A stretch of DNA of 34,642 nt from Candidatus Arcticimaribacter sp. (GTDB lineage: Bacteria; Bacteroidota; Bacteroidia; Flavobacteriales; Flavobacteriaceae): NCBI GenBank assembly GCA_002708445.1, contig PAOB01000025.1:1-34642 (forward strand). Reading direction: 5' to 3'. The translations under genes were made by a program, and so were the position numbers. The notes beneath the pieces were generated by a model, which saw only the letters and a program-made list of their open reading frames with translations, was not told the DNA's origin and did not search any database. Shown here piece by piece: positions 33,821 through 34,642 of this stretch; the first letter of the stretch is position 1, and each line of letters starts with the position of its first letter.

Positions 33821-34237
33821 TTAGCTGTATATTTTTTTGATGATTGTAATGGAATCTTGAATGATTTTTCCAAGAACATTCAAATCAATATCATCGTTTT
33901 TTTTTAAATAAAGACATCCTTGACTTTTCTTGTATTTTCCCAACCCATCAAAGTTGAGGTCTTTGTGTTCAAGGTCACACATCAAATAGGTAGACATTGC
34001 ATTTTTTCGCGGTGAAAATCCCGTAAGAAACCAATCTCCCTCTCTACCGCTCTTGTATTTGTACTGATAGGATCCAAAACCGTTAATGCTGGTACCCCAA
34101 ATCACGGGCACTTCATTTGTTATTTTTGACATTAAATCAATCAGAACTTGGCTGTCTTTTCTTTTTTGCTCAGATTTCAGTTGATTTATAGATAAGGATA
34201 CTTTGTTTATTGTAGGTCTAGTTTTGTTGGATTTCAT
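33821..34237 (-). CDS. DUF1801-family protein
   Basis: A 138-residue single-domain protein with the DUF1801 (YdhG-like) core: GTSINGFGSYQYKYKSGREG near 48-67 and GDWFLTGFSPRKNAMSTYLM near 67-86, then a YKKSQGCLYLKKNDDID segment. The domain fold is shared with frataxin-like proteins, but no function is assigned. It starts at ATG 34237 and stands alone; it is separated from the TIGR03643 gene by 82 bases on the same strand. Confidence 0.85.
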   Translation of the reverse strand: MKSNKTRPTINKVSLSINQLKSEQKRKDSQVLIDLMSKITNEVPVIWGTSINGFGSYQYKYKSGREGDWFLTGFSPRKNAMSTYLMCDLEHKDLNFDGLGKYKKSQGCLYLKKNDDIDLNVLGKIIQDSITIIKKIYS

Positions 34238-34319
34238 GAGTTAGATTTTGAGCTTAGTTTTCAAAAAACTAATGATTGGGGTCTTTTTTCGGTTAATTCA
34301 ATAACTAAAATCACAAAAT

Positions 34320-34604
34320 TTATCTTTTAGAAACTTTATTGTTGCTGATTCCCCTTTGTCTACTGCAACGAAATCGATCTACTTCCATCCCACGAGATTT
34401 CCGGTGTTTTGTTTTTCTACCTTGAACACGGGCGCGCCAAAGCCTAAAACTAGTAGGTTTTAACTCAAGTCGCATTATCCGAATTACCTCTTGCTCTTTA
34501 ATTTTGAATTGATCAAGAATAGCATCAAATGGGGTTCGATCTTCCCAGGCCATTTCTATGATTCTATCCAGTTCTCTGTCAGTAAAATCGAATTCTTTTT
34601 TCAT
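34320..34604 (-). CDS. TIGR03643-family protein
   Basis: A 94-residue basic protein that matches the TIGR03643 family as I recall it along its whole length: RELDRIIEMAWEDRTPFDAI near 10-29, KIKEQEVIRIMRLELKPTSF near 34-53, RLWRARVQGRKTKH near 54-67 and a C-terminal RFRCSRQRGISNNKVSKR. The N-terminal part has a helix-turn-helix-like character, and the Arg/Lys-rich C-terminus could bind nucleic acid. The family occurs in marine bacteria and its function is unknown. ATG start at 34604; the last 38 bases of the window hold nothing I can identify. Confidence 0.85.
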   Translation of the reverse strand: MKKEFDFTDRELDRIIEMAWEDRTPFDAILDQFKIKEQEVIRIMRLELKPTSFRLWRARVQGRKTKHRKSRGMEVDRFRCSRQRGISNNKVSKR

Positions 34605-34642
34605 TTTTATTGTATTCTTTTTCTATTCGAAAGGGTGTGTCT

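Noticed and set aside
1-34642. CRISPR array, insertion sequence, prophage, integron or defence island
   Set aside because: No repeat-spacer pattern, transposase, integrase or phage gene was found; the genes are housekeeping or conserved flavobacterial families.

Overview
The window is a compact, AT-rich chromosomal segment of a flavobacterium (Bacteroidota, probably Flavobacteriaceae). The evidence is the gene content typical of that group (DUF6048/DUF6452 pair beside rlmD, DUF4290, START-like protein, TIGR03643 protein, zapA-6S RNA-rny block), the lack of consistent Shine-Dalgarno sequences, and -7 boxes of the TAnnTTTG type, best seen upstream of the HU gene. I found no insertion sequence, prophage, CRISPR array or plasmid-type gene. 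Assignments rest on reading translated frames and recalled family motifs; no database search was possible.

Layout. 1-93: 3' end of a 5S rRNA and the terminator of an rRNA operon. 189-1946: a ChbG/YdjC deacetylase gene followed by about 0.9 kb of relic DNA with a DUF4249-like fragment. 1947-4273: hemolysin III family protein, a broken DUF2807 adhesin-like gene, and a ZIP metal transporter. 4345-8373: THUMP-type rRNA methyltransferase with a small membrane protein, facing an overlapping rlmD-DUF6452-DUF6048 operon. 8530-10994: ornithine aminotransferase and a cysteine desulfurase-like enzyme. 11001-13597: M23 peptidase and a propeller-like lipoprotein. 13891-16732: ACT-domain protein, coiled-coil protein, zapA, a 6S-type RNA and rny. 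16752-18490: aquaglyceroporin, a chimeric remnant of two dehydrogenase genes, and DUF983. 18594-25066: acs, TSUP permease, EamA exporter, AlkB-type hydroxylase, trxB and a flavin reductase. 25473-28896: tRNA with anticodon CAU, START-like protein, class IV aminotransferase relative, YqgE, HU and fmt. 28898-31337: recQ and an AAA NTPase. 31387-34604: DUF493-DUF4290-murA, DUF1801 and TIGR03643.

Most genes are housekeeping: rRNA modification, translation initiation, cell division, RNA decay, peptidoglycan synthesis, redox and acetate activation. Many convergent neighbours end within a few bases of each other or overlap.

The striking signal is a cluster of damaged or deviant genes in one otherwise ordinary region: a DUF4249 relic; a DUF2807 gene with a nonsense codon, a frameshift and a lost lipobox cysteine; an in-frame fusion of a GMC oxidoreductase N-terminus to a gluconate dehydrogenase subunit 3 C-terminus; a recQ whose frame stays open for 64 codons beyond an in-frame TAA and stops just before fmt; an aminotransferase-fold protein lacking the catalytic lysine; and two genes (TSUP permease, AAA NTPase) without a convincing start codon. 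I infer ongoing gene erosion or, for some cases, functional repurposing. I did not find a clearly new defence or biosynthetic system.
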